DNA from: Microvirga calopogonii
GTDB taxonomy: Bacteria; Pseudomonadota; Alphaproteobacteria; Rhizobiales; Beijerinckiaceae
Length of the DNA stretch: 39,677 bases
NCBI RefSeq assembly: GCF_003347665.1
Contig: NZ_QDGA01000044.1
Coordinates: forward strand, 1 to 39,677
Direction: 5' to 3'
The position numbers and the translations under genes were made by a program. The notes below the pieces were generated by a model. It had not been told where the DNA came from. It saw nothing but the letters and a program-made list of their open reading frames with translations, and searched no databases. This document shows positions 1 through 9,000 of this stretch, piece by piece (the first letter of the stretch is position 1; each line of letters opens with the position of its first letter).

Positions 1-151
1 TACGGCTCGTTCGTGGCGCTTGCTCTCAGCTTCATCCTGATCAAATCCGTCCACACGACCTAGAATGATTGCGCCGGTCCCACCTGACTATTAGCGTAGC
101 GTGATGCTGAATTGGCCGCGCGAGGGGCTTCCCTTCACGGATGTTCCCACG

Positions 152-940
152 TCACCGGGAAAAGCTCTTAATGATTAGGAATGCCGCCGCTATGCCGATG
201 ATCCACTGAAGGCGATCCAACGTGAGCAGGATCTTTTCAGCGTGTTTGGATGTTTCGCGCGGCTTCGCGTTTCCGAAGATGTCTGGAACAGCCCGCTCCT
301 CGCCGACCCGACCTAGGCTCTGGTCTACATCGATGCTCACCAGTTCGGCGAAAGTGGCTTTCTCGCCCGGGATCACGCCGTACCTTTCCAATCCAGATGC
401 GAAGCAAGGCATGTGGAGGGTTAGATAGACACTTGCCGGAGCCGAGTTAGTCCAGAAGTTACTGAAGAGTGATTCAAATAACTCCCCGCTGAGCCGGACA
501 GAGATAGCTGCGATGTTCTCGTCCGTTGGTAAAATGATTACTTCGCCTCCCCGTTCCAAATCGGGAGAATGGTAGAATGCTATTTCGATCTCACGCAGTT
601 CTCGACGTAATATCCCACCATCGTAGGGGAAGATCTTCTTGTCACATTGTACATTGCGACACACGACCCTTCGGTTGAGAGTATGCTCGTCGACCTCAAA
701 CTCAATTTTGCCTGGAGTCTTCTCAACGTAAGGCCATTTTTGGGTCACGCCCTTCAACTTATTGCCGTCCTTGTCACGCACTACGCTTTCAAAATAGCCC
801 GCGTTTCGAGTGCTGACATCGTGGGAGATCATGCGCATGTGGAGATGTGTTCTGCTTAGGCTGTCAGGCCGCTCCTTCTTCCTATGCAGGATAAGCTTGG
901 TCTCGCCCTGTGCCTCGACTTTGGTGACGTCTTCCAACAA
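152..940 (-). CDS. Hypothetical protein with C-terminal membrane anchor
   Basis: I do not recognise this 262-residue protein. It has no N-terminal signal. A single hydrophobic stretch lies at about residues 241-257 just before the C-terminus and ends in a short basic tail, so it looks tail-anchored with most of the protein in the cytoplasm. The body is mixed alpha/beta and rich in charged residues. The first possible start is a TTG (938-940) just after an in-frame stop; the next methionines are around residues 35-37, so the true start is uncertain. Base composition is more AT-rich than the replication genes that follow, which suggests a separate origin. It is read divergently from the CobS-like gene. 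Confidence 0.55.
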   Translation of the reverse strand: MLEDVTKVEAQGETKLILHRKKERPDSLSRTHLHMRMISHDVSTRNAGYFESVVRDKDGNKLKGVTQKWPYVEKTPGKIEFEVDEHTLNRRVVCRNVQCDKKIFPYDGGILRRELREIEIAFYHSPDLERGGEVIILPTDENIAAISVRLSGELFESLFSNFWTNSAPASVYLTLHMPCFASGLERYGVIPGEKATFAELVSIDVDQSLGRVGEERAVPDIFGNAKPRETSKHAEKILLTLDRLQWIIGIAAAFLIIKSFSR

Positions 941-1203
941 CCTTGCGCCCCGTTTGGATCAATAGCTGAGCTAAATCATAGGCATAACCTGCTCGAATTG
1001 AAGGAAGCAAAAGGCGGTTTCCCCAGGTCTTGGCATACTCTTCCGACTAGTCTGCTGGCGAAGTCCGGCAAAAGCAGTGTTGACAAGCAAGAGTAGGAGC
1101 AAATGGTCGGAGTATCCGCCCCTCCGCAAACCATCCTTCTAACCAAAGAAATATCAAATTGATCCCAATGTGTTCTTGAAATTACACATTGAAGCAATCC
1201 CCA
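941..1203. other. Divergent intergenic region, no gene supported
   Basis: This AT-richer stretch separates the leftward hypothetical gene from the rightward CobS-like gene. Short open frames cross it on both strands, but none shows convincing codon use or a ribosome site. It presumably holds divergent promoters. I could not pick a clear -35/-10 pair. Confidence 0.4.
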
Positions 1204-2865
1204 ATGTCCGAGATCGACGAACAAAAATCCTCCCTTATCAACCTCTTGGTCGGTCTCTACATCAAGAAGACCTACTTTCGGATCACACGAGCTCGCAGCG
1301 GCGTGTTCTTCCCCAGCCAGGACGAAGTTGCTGATCAGTTCCGTGGCATCTTGGCCGAGGCACTTGGGCCCCAACAGGCACAGACAATCCTATCCGATTC
1401 CATCAGCGCCGCTCGGAACCTCGTTCACAAGGCGATGGCGCAAGTTGGATTTGATCCTGCCTCGGAATGCCATACCGGTTTCTGTAGGGAACTGACCGAC
1501 CCCGCAAACATGGCCGACATCGAGGGCCTTCGCGAGCGAATGAAGTCCGCCAGCGATCGGGCAGTCGCTGACGCTGTCAGTGCCATGGCCCAATCCCACG
1601 CTACCCTGCCTCACCAGGCACCCCATCAGGAGCCAGTTGCCGACCTCGTTACGACGGTTGCGCCTCCTCGGCCGGGCTCGGCGCCGCCGGGCGACTATGA
1701 GCCGGTCGGCCGGCTCTCTCTCGACCGTGAAATTCTCTCGAGCGGTGACCGTCTGATCGAGAGAGCCACTAACGGAAAGTTCCGAAGTCTCGAGAGCGTC
1801 TTCAGCAAGCTCGTCGAGGCCGACCGGATTGCACTCTCCAAACCCGCGATTGTGCCGTCAGCCCAGACTATTGCGGCTCACGGCAGCTACCCGGAAGGGC
1901 GTCCGCACCAGGTCAAAGCCGCGGAACTCTTCGCGGATGCGTTACGCCACCCAGGCGATGCCGACAAGCTGGATTTCCCCGTTACCGTTTTCGAATGGTC
2001 GGGCCAGCACCCCCGTGTGCCAAATGTGGACCATAGCCACCGGTTCGACATTGAGCAGCTTCGGCTCATCCTCTGGGCGATGGATCGCGGATACAACTCG
2101 GTTCTCACCGGGCCCCCAGGATGTGGGAAAACCACGGTGACCAGAGAGATCGCGGGCAGGCTGCGGCGCCCCTGGTACCGGATCCCTATGCACGGTGACA
2201 TGGGTAAACGTGACATGCTGGGCGGCTTCAAGCAGATCAGCACCCACCAGGGACCGGAGACCCGCTGGTTCGATGGACTCCTCACGCAGGCGATTTCCCA
2301 GCCCGCAGTCATCGACGTGGACGAGATCGACCGCGCCGATCCGGATCTGCAGTACATTGCGCACCAACTCTACGAGGGCGAAGGAACCACCATCTTGGAG
2401 GATGAGGGACGCTTTGTGCCTCCCCATCCGAAGGTCGCACTGCTGGCAACTGCAAACACAAAGGGTCGGGCTGACAGTCTAAACCGCTACCAGATGATCA
2501 ATGAGATGTCGGAAGCAACCCGCGACCGCTTCTCTGTCTGGGTAGATATGGACTATGCGCCGCCCGATGAGGAGGCGGAGATCCTGACAGAGCGAGGTGT
2601 CATCAAGGCCCCTTCTGCCGCCGCCAACATCATCAAAGTGGCGAACCTGATCCGGGCCGCCTACAAGAAAGGCGAGATCAGCACAACATGCAGCTTCCGC
2701 CAGCTGGAGGCGACCGCAGACCTCGCCACGTTCTACGGAGACGAGTGTGAGGCTGTCCGGCGGATTCTTTATGCCCGGGCCCCGACGCTGGCCGACGCCA
2801 AGACGATCTATGAGCTCGCTCATCAGATTTACGGACCGTCCTGGAATCCTCCGGCCCTATTCTAG
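1204..2865 (+). CDS. CobS/MoxR-like AAA+ ATPase
   Basis: This 553-residue protein has a C-terminal AAA+ module of the CobS/MoxR type. Walker A is GPPGCGKT at residues 303-310 and Walker B is VIDVDE at 369-374, followed by a sensor-like ATAN segment and an RDRF motif. The N-terminal ~290 residues have no recognisable domain and make the protein longer than CobS of cobalt chelatase (about 330 residues). A TTG at 1189 is in frame, but the ATG at 1204 gives the natural MSEIDE start. The next gene, 11 bp downstream, encodes a VWA protein of the CobT type, the usual partner of such ATPases. No chelatase large subunit (CobN) or cobalamin gene is nearby, so I infer a remodelling ATPase acting with its VWA partner on an unknown target, as in MoxR/VWA pairs and the cobS/cobT-like pairs of large phages. 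Confidence 0.85.
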   Translation: MSEIDEQKSSLINLLVGLYIKKTYFRITRARSGVFFPSQDEVADQFRGILAEALGPQQAQTILSDSISAARNLVHKAMAQVGFDPASECHTGFCRELTDPANMADIEGLRERMKSASDRAVADAVSAMAQSHATLPHQAPHQEPVADLVTTVAPPRPGSAPPGDYEPVGRLSLDREILSSGDRLIERATNGKFRSLESVFSKLVEADRIALSKPAIVPSAQTIAAHGSYPEGRPHQVKAAELFADALRHPGDADKLDFPVTVFEWSGQHPRVPNVDHSHRFDIEQLRLILWAMDRGYNSVLTGPPGCGKTTVTREIAGRLRRPWYRIPMHGDMGKRDMLGGFKQISTHQGPETRWFDGLLTQAISQPAVIDVDEIDRADPDLQYIAHQLYEGEGTTILEDEGRFVPPHPKVALLATANTKGRADSLNRYQMINEMSEATRDRFSVWVDMDYAPPDEEAEILTERGVIKAPSAAANIIKVANLIRAAYKKGEISTTCSFRQLEATADLATFYGDECEAVRRILYARAPTLADAKTIYELAHQIYGPSWNPPALF

Positions 2866-2876
2866 ACAGCACCATC

Positions 2877-4745
2877 ATGACCACCATCCCAGGATACATC
2901 CTGCGCCGGGAGATTGCCTCAACGCTGTCGGCAATGGGAAACCGCCGTTTCAACATAACCTTCAGAGGCCGCCGAGCTTTCACCGATGGCGTGAACGTGA
3001 ATCTGCCGGCGATCTGGCCGCAGAGTGAGTACAGTGATGCGGATGCCAAGGTGCTGAGAGGATATGGAAACCATGAAGTGTTCCATCCTCTCTATAGCAC
3101 TATGGTTAAACGCCTCCCTTGGATCGAGAGCGTGATTGGGCTTCCCGCTGCCGAAATGGACAAATCTCAGGAACATCGCCTTCGAGTATGGCTCAAGACG
3201 GAGAATTGTCTGGATGACTGGAGGATCGAGTCCATTGGAGCCAGGGAGTTTCCCGGCTCTCACGTCAACATAGGCTGCACCCGCAACCACATCGTCTCGC
3301 GGGAACTCAATCAACTCCAAGCACGGGATCCGTCCGTTCCTCCTCGCCTGATCCCCAACGTGCACCAGGCGCTCACTTGGTTCGGTACAATCGCCAACGC
3401 CTACCCCTGCGCCCCGACCGCGAGAGTCGCGATCGAATTCATGCGGGACTATGTGGACTCGGAGGCTATTGAAATCGTTGACCACTACTGGCCCGTGGTT
3501 TCTCGCTGCAGGAGCAATCCTGAGCTCTATCCAGTTGCCCTTCACCTCTCCGACCTTTTGATCCGCCTATCCCGCGAGCGAACCCAAGCTCACCGACCGT
3601 TAGACTACCAACAGGAGAGCGGGACCGGTGCGCCTAACCCGGCAGGGCCTCAATCTGGAGACAGCCTATCTGGCGAAAAGAACTCCGCCTGCTCCACAGC
3701 CCACGGTGGGTCCGGGAGCGCTGCCAATCCCGGCCTCTCCGGCAACGGCGGTCACCCTGCTGTGCAAAGCGATGACGATGACCAGTTGGACCTCCCTCTG
3801 CTCGACATTTCCGATGTGGTTGCCAGGATCGTCACCCGAACTCAGATCGACGTACGGGCTTACAACGCTTCGGTCGCACGGGCCGAGGCCACCGGGCGCC
3901 TGCCCACCCACTACCGGAGAGCATTCTCCAGCCCCCTGATCATCGCTGCAGAATCCCGGCAACCAGAGGACGGCGAGGCGTTCCGCTCCGTCATGGAAAA
4001 CGCGAGCAGGGATGCTGAGACGTTGTCCGCCGCTGTCCGTTCGCTGCTCATCTCCCGCCAGCGGAAGGTAGTCCGCCGCCACCGGCTAGAGGGGGAACTC
4101 GACGATCAGAACATCATGGGCATCGCTATGGGTGATCCGGATATCTTTCGGTGGACTCAGCGACGCACCGGGACAAGCGCCGCAGTCCAGTTGACGCTCG
4201 ACGCCTCGAGATCAATGCTCACGACTGAGGAACAGCCGAACGGATGTCAGACGGACCCTAAGGTCAGAATGAGCCGTCGCGACGTTCTCCTGAGAGCCGC
4301 GGGAGCTGTGATTGAGGCCATCGGCCACCAACGGCAGATCGATCTTGGCATCGACAGTTATACTACGGACGACCAACTCAATCCAACGATCGTTCGCCAC
4401 AAGGCATTCGGGGAACCCCCGTCGGCGATGCGGCCAGCACTCGGGTCAGTCCTGCGGCGAAGGAACGGCGGAACACCAACGGCCGAGGCCATTCTCGAAG
4501 GCGCCCACCAGCTCTACCGGCTGAAGCACGATAAGAAGGTTCTCATCCTGATTACCGATGGAGAGGCTAACGATCCCATCGCCGCCGAAGAGGCAGCACA
4601 CGTCGCAATTTCCTGTGGCATTCACCTGATCGGTATCGGGATCGGCCAGCAAGCTCCATCCATGAATATTCCCGGGTGGCTCGTCATAAATGATGTGAGC
4701 GAGCTCCCAATCCAACTCCTTGAGGCTGTGCGCAGGTTTCTCTGA
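2877..4745 (+). CDS. CobT-like protein with C-terminal VWA domain
   Basis: This 622-residue protein ends in a von Willebrand factor A domain (about residues 435-622). The MIDAS metal site is visible: DASRS at 442-446 and TDGEAND near 560-566. A low-complexity Ser/Gly/Asn-rich linker at about 245-300 separates an N-terminal domain from a middle helical region, the layout of CobT-family proteins. It follows the CobS-like ATPase by 11 bp with no strong ribosome site, suggesting co-transcription and perhaps coupled translation. In cobalt chelatase, CobT forms a chaperone complex with CobS. Here CobN and cobalamin genes are absent, so the pair more likely remodels a DNA-replication or plasmid-specific complex (inference). 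The position next to dnaQ-dnaE supports a DNA-related role only by association. Confidence 0.85.
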   Translation: MTTIPGYILRREIASTLSAMGNRRFNITFRGRRAFTDGVNVNLPAIWPQSEYSDADAKVLRGYGNHEVFHPLYSTMVKRLPWIESVIGLPAAEMDKSQEHRLRVWLKTENCLDDWRIESIGAREFPGSHVNIGCTRNHIVSRELNQLQARDPSVPPRLIPNVHQALTWFGTIANAYPCAPTARVAIEFMRDYVDSEAIEIVDHYWPVVSRCRSNPELYPVALHLSDLLIRLSRERTQAHRPLDYQQESGTGAPNPAGPQSGDSLSGEKNSACSTAHGGSGSAANPGLSGNGGHPAVQSDDDDQLDLPLLDISDVVARIVTRTQIDVRAYNASVARAEATGRLPTHYRRAFSSPLIIAAESRQPEDGEAFRSVMENASRDAETLSAAVRSLLISRQRKVVRRHRLEGELDDQNIMGIAMGDPDIFRWTQRRTGTSAAVQLTLDASRSMLTTEEQPNGCQTDPKVRMSRRDVLLRAAGAVIEAIGHQRQIDLGIDSYTTDDQLNPTIVRHKAFGEPPSAMRPALGSVLRRRNGGTPTAEAILEGAHQLYRLKHDKKVLILITDGEANDPIAAEEAAHVAISCGIHLIGIGIGQQAPSMNIPGWLVINDVSELPIQLLEAVRRFL

Positions 4746-4771
4746 CCCTCGCCTTCGATTAAAAGCGAGGG
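4746..4771 (+). other. Short hairpin after the CobT-like gene
   Basis: A perfect 7-bp inverted repeat (CCCTCGC / GCGAGGG) with a 12-base loop starts at the base after the stop codon. It lacks a downstream T-run, so it is at best a weak terminator or an mRNA-stabilising stem. Confidence 0.3.
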
Positions 4772-4850
4772 GTAACGCGGCAAACCTGCAGTTTATTTCG
4801 CGATTCGAGAACGGGTGCTTCCCGGGTCGCTGCAGCAATAAGGACCACAA

Positions 4851-5261
4851 ATGGCCTCCCAGCATACCTTCGCAATCTCCGGGACGCTCAACGAGCAAAC
4901 CGCTCAGAACTCCGTCTCTCTCCTGGGAACCATCGTCCTCGATGGGGTCACCTTTGATGTTCGAACTCAGCAAAAGGTCTCCAGAGATAAGAAGCGCTAT
5001 CACGCGGTTTCGGGGAGGAGCCCGACTGGAGAGGTCCTCAAAGGTGCCATTTTCACGTTCGCGCTGACAGCGGCCGACAAAGCCGCCAAGCGCCCCTGCT
5101 TCAAAGGCAAGCTCAATCGAGGCAGCAAGGTTTACCACATCGCCGGCTGGTACAATTCCACATCTGACGGTGAAATCATCCGAGTGGGTGAGAACAAACG
5201 AAAGGCATCCCCCGCCACTGACGAGCGAGTGTGCCCTCCCTCGGCCCCAATGGGTGCCTAA
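4851..5261 (+). CDS. Small basic beta-rich hypothetical protein
   Basis: This 136-residue protein is not recognised. Alternating hydrophobic and polar residues in the first 110 positions (VSLLGTIVLDGVTFDV and later VYHIAGWYN) suggest a beta-barrel or beta-sandwich. The chain is lysine/arginine-rich and has no signal peptide or membrane segment. An AAGGACC ribosome site precedes the ATG. It lies between the CobS/CobT-like pair and the dnaQ-dnaE operon on the same strand, so a DNA-binding accessory role is possible, but nothing in the sequence proves it. Confidence 0.6.
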   Translation: MASQHTFAISGTLNEQTAQNSVSLLGTIVLDGVTFDVRTQQKVSRDKKRYHAVSGRSPTGEVLKGAIFTFALTAADKAAKRPCFKGKLNRGSKVYHIAGWYNSTSDGEIIRVGENKRKASPATDERVCPPSAPMGA

Positions 5262-5286
5262 GGGACACGAAATTTATCAATCCAGA

Positions 5287-5315
5287 TTTTGCCCTCTCCC
5301 CTTTAGAGGGCAAAA
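5287..5315. promoter_or_regulatory. Perfect 11-bp inverted repeat upstream of dnaQ
   Basis: TTTTGCCCTCT (5287-5297) and AGAGGGCAAAA (5305-5315) are perfect reverse complements around a 7-base loop, ending 32 bases before the dnaQ ATG. The T-run is on the 5' side and the A-run on the 3' side on both strands, the opposite of an intrinsic terminator. An operator for a dimeric repressor or a leader-RNA hairpin controlling the dnaQ-dnaE operon is more likely. Confidence 0.5.
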
Positions 5316-5347
5316 ACCCCAATAAAAATCAATAGTTGAGCCCGCCA

Positions 5348-5995
5348 ATGTCTGAACCCGACCCAAAGAACCAGACGGTTGAACGCTTCTGGATCGCTGA
5401 TACCGAGACCACGGGCCTAAGTGTCGAGGACGGCGACCGGATCATCGAACTCGGGGCTGTCGAAGTCGTTAACCGCGTCCGGACCGGGCGGACATTTCAC
5501 TCTTACATCAATCCTGAAGGCCGGCGGATCTCCTATGGCTCCTTCCAGGCCCATGGAATCCATGACACGGCCGTTCAGGATGCTCCCCTGTTCAGGGAGG
5601 TGTACCCAAAGTTCCGCCATCTGATCGGCGACGCTCCTTTGGTTTTCCATAATGCTCCCTTCGATATGGGCTTTCTCAATGATGCCTGCGGAAGGGACGG
5701 GTTGCGCCCGCTTCCAAACCCTATCATCGACTCCATCGATACCGCCTCGCTGATCTGGCCGGGCCGCACGGTGAACCTCGACGCTGTGGCCGGACGCCTG
5801 GACCTCTTCGATCCTGAACGGGCAAAGAAGCACGATGCGATCAGGGACTGCACCCTTCTGGCCGAGGTTTGGATCAAGATGCTCGCCTTGAAAGAAAACC
5901 CGCAGTCACAGAATGACCTGTTCGCCGGTTCGCCAGCCTCCAAGATGACCTCACCTGCCGTGGCTGTCCGCGGTTGGACCACAAAGCTTTTGTGA
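5348..5995 (+). CDS. dnaQ: DnaQ-type 3'-5' proofreading exonuclease
   Basis: This 215-residue DEDDh exonuclease is of the DNA polymerase III epsilon type. Exo I is DTETTG (Asp18, Glu20), Exo II is NAPFDMGF (Asp106) and Exo III is HDAIRD (His162, Asp167), so all catalytic residues are present. It is expected to remove mismatched 3' nucleotides during replication. I prefer the ATG at 5348 over an in-frame TTG at 5336. The gene ends 6 bases before dnaE, so polymerase and proofreader are almost certainly made together. The epsilon C-terminal tail, which tethers to alpha in E. coli, is short here. The pairing with a second DnaE argues for a replicon-specific polymerase rather than the host chromosomal epsilon. 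Confidence 0.9.
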   Translation: MSEPDPKNQTVERFWIADTETTGLSVEDGDRIIELGAVEVVNRVRTGRTFHSYINPEGRRISYGSFQAHGIHDTAVQDAPLFREVYPKFRHLIGDAPLVFHNAPFDMGFLNDACGRDGLRPLPNPIIDSIDTASLIWPGRTVNLDAVAGRLDLFDPERAKKHDAIRDCTLLAEVWIKMLALKENPQSQNDLFAGSPASKMTSPAVAVRGWTTKLL

Positions 5996-6001
5996 TCACT
6001 T

Positions 6002-9000
6002 ATGCCGAACAATCTTAAAACCGAGTCCTATTACTCCTTCGGCCGGTCTTGTTTATCGCCGGAAGCTATTGTCGGCCTCGCCAAGGCGGCTGGACAGAAT
6101 GCCGTCGGCCTCTGCGACCGTAATTCGATGGCGGGCTCGTATGAGTTCTGCAAAGCCGCCAAGAAGGCCGACATTAAACCTGTCCTTGGTCTCTCGGTCG
6201 AGGCCAGCATCCAGGGAGCGGAAGCCAACACCACCCTCACTGGATGGGTGACGCTCTATGCCCGCAACGACGCGGGACTGAAGCACCTCTACAGGATGGC
6301 CTCAGACTGCCATTCAGGTCCGCTGCCTTTGGAGATTCTGGTTCAGGGCCAGGCCGACACGATTTACATCCTCACTGGCCCGACCCTAGACGGCCTCCTG
6401 GCCAATGCCACCCGGTCAAGCAACGCGCCTGCCTATGTCCAGAACCTCTTCTCAATCCTGGATGCCAGCGGTGTTACCTATGCCGTGGAGATTGAGCGGC
6501 GCCAGGGGCCGGAGCCGGTGGAAGCCGGTATCCTCGATCTTCTAAACGAACTCCGCTTAGAGCCAGCTGTAGTCGCCACCAGCGAAATCCGCCACGGGTC
6601 CGCAGCCGACCGCGAGGCTCTCGAGATCGTCGACTTCGTCTCCCGACGCAAGGAAATCGGTGTCGCCGAGGCTCTGGCCGAGAAAGGCAACATCACGGCG
6701 GCAGTCATCTTCAAGACGCCGGAGGAATTAGAGGCCCTCTTTGCCGACGTGCCGCAGGCCCTGACGAACGCCGATTCCATCGCCGCCCGATCGGAGGCCT
6801 TTGTCCAATCCAGCCAACCGCGCATCCCCCACATGCCCGGCCTGACCGCCGAGGACGAGATTGAGCAGATCAAGCAGCGCGCTCGGGAGGGACTTGCCGC
6901 CCGGATCGCCCAGAACCCCTATATCGAGGAGAAGAAGCAAGCCTACCTCGACCGCCTGGAATTCGAGCTCGACCACATCACCCGTCTGGGCTTCTCCGGC
7001 TACTTCCTCATCGTGTCGGACTTCATCACCTGGTCCAAGCAGCACAACATCCCTGTAGGGCCTGGGCGCGGCTCGGGCGCTGGATCCCTTGTTGCGTGGT
7101 CTCTGTCGATCACAGAGTTGGACCCGATCCGCTTCGATCTGTTCTTCGAACGCTTCATCAATCCCGAGCGTATTTCGCTGCCTGACTTCGATGTCGACTT
7201 CTGTAAAGCGCGGCGCCCCGAGGTCCTCGACTATGTTCACCATCGCTATGGAGCCGATCACGTCGCCCATATCGGCTCCTATGCCACTCTGGCAGCCAAG
7301 GGGGCCTTTCGAGCAGCCGCAGCCTCTCGCGGCTTGGCCCCTGGCGCTGTCGAGTCCTTCGTTCGGCTCATCCCCGATGATGCCCAAACGCTCGCCGATG
7401 CGGCTGAACTGCCGCCTGTGGCGCGGGCGCTGTCCCAGCCTGAGATCGCCGAAGCCTTCAAGGCCGCACAGGTGGTTGAGGGGACCGTGACGCATGCCAC
7501 GAAACATGCCGCCGGTATCATCATCGCCGACCGGCCCCTGATGGAGACTTGTCCGCTTTACCCGCCTGATAAGAGCGATCTCCAAGTCGCTCAGTTCGAA
7601 ATGGGAGCGGCCGAGGCCACCGGGCACGTCAAGTTCGATTTCCTGGGGCTGGAAACCCTCACCATCATCGAGAAGACCCGGCGGCTACTCAAGGCCGATG
7701 GGGTTGAAATCGATCCCTATGCTCTGCCCTGGGAGGACGAAGCCACCTTCACCATGCTCAATCGCGGCTGGACGCTTCGCGTGTTCCAGATCGAGAGTCC
7801 TGGCATGACCAAGGCGGTACGGGAAATCAAACCGACCCGCTTTGAGGATCTGATCGCCCTCGTGGCCCTCTATCGCCCTGGTCCGATGGAGTACATCCCG
7901 CAGTACGCAGCCCGCAAAGCCGGCCGCGCCAAGGTCACCTATCCCCATCCGAAACTGGCTGAGACCTTGGCCGAAACCTACGGGATCATCATCTACCAAG
8001 AGCAAATCATGCAGATGGCTAGGATTGTGGCCGGTTACAGCCTTGCTGAAGCCGACGTCCTCCGCAAAGCCATTGGTAAGAAAGTCCCCGAAGAGATTGC
8101 CAAGCAGCGGACGATCTTCGTCCAGAAGTGCATCGAGCAGGGCGAAACCGAGAAAGACGCCAACGAACTCTATGACTTCGTTCTGCCCTTCGCGGCCTAT
8201 GGCTTCAACAAGAGCCACGCCGCAGCTTACGCGCTGCTGACTTGGATCACAGCTTACCTCAAGCGCCACTACACCCATGAGTTCCTTGCTGCCAACATGG
8301 AGCAGGAGGTGACCAAGGTGGAAAAGCTCATGCGGACCGTGGAGGAGGCCAAGAAGATCGGCATCACGGTTCTGCCACCCGATATCAACGTGTCCGGCGC
8401 CAGCTTCCGGATCGAAAAGCGCCAGGACGGGTCCAAGGCCATCCGGTATGCTCTCTGCGCTCTGAGTGGCCTCGGGCGGGATCTGGCGGCTCAGATCGTT
8501 GCCATCCGCGAGTCTGGGCCCTTCAAATCTCTCGAGGATTTCATCGACCGGACGTCCGGGATCGTCAAGCAGTCGGACATCCTGACCCTGATCCTCGCCG
8601 GAGCGTTCGATCGCCTTCCCGCCCAGAACACCGACAAGCATGTGGCGCCGAAGGACAATCAAGCCCGCATCAATCTTCGGGCAGAGCACCTTTCCGCTAC
8701 CGAACCCCTACGCAAGCAGGCAGCGAGCCGAAAGTCGGCCGGGGTGAGCCAGGGCGACCTTTTTGGCAGCTTTGCCCCGATGCCACTCAAGTTTGCGGTC
8801 GAACCGCTGTCCGTGGGAGATGCAATTGCCGGCGAGGAGAAAGCCTTCGGCTATAGGTTTGCGGCCCACCCCATCGACATATATGCCGATCTGATCGGCA
8901 CGAACGGGATTATGTCCTTGACGACGGCCCGCCGCACCATGCGGGAGATCTCACTCGACCAAACCTCTCTGAAAGCTCTGGTCGAGATTGTCGGCATTCA

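Noticed and set aside
1204..4745. Assignment of the pair as cobaltochelatase CobS and CobT for vitamin B12 synthesis
   Set aside because: No CobN or other cobalamin gene is present, the ATPase has a large extra N-terminal domain, and the neighbours are replication genes. Family likeness is kept, pathway role is not.
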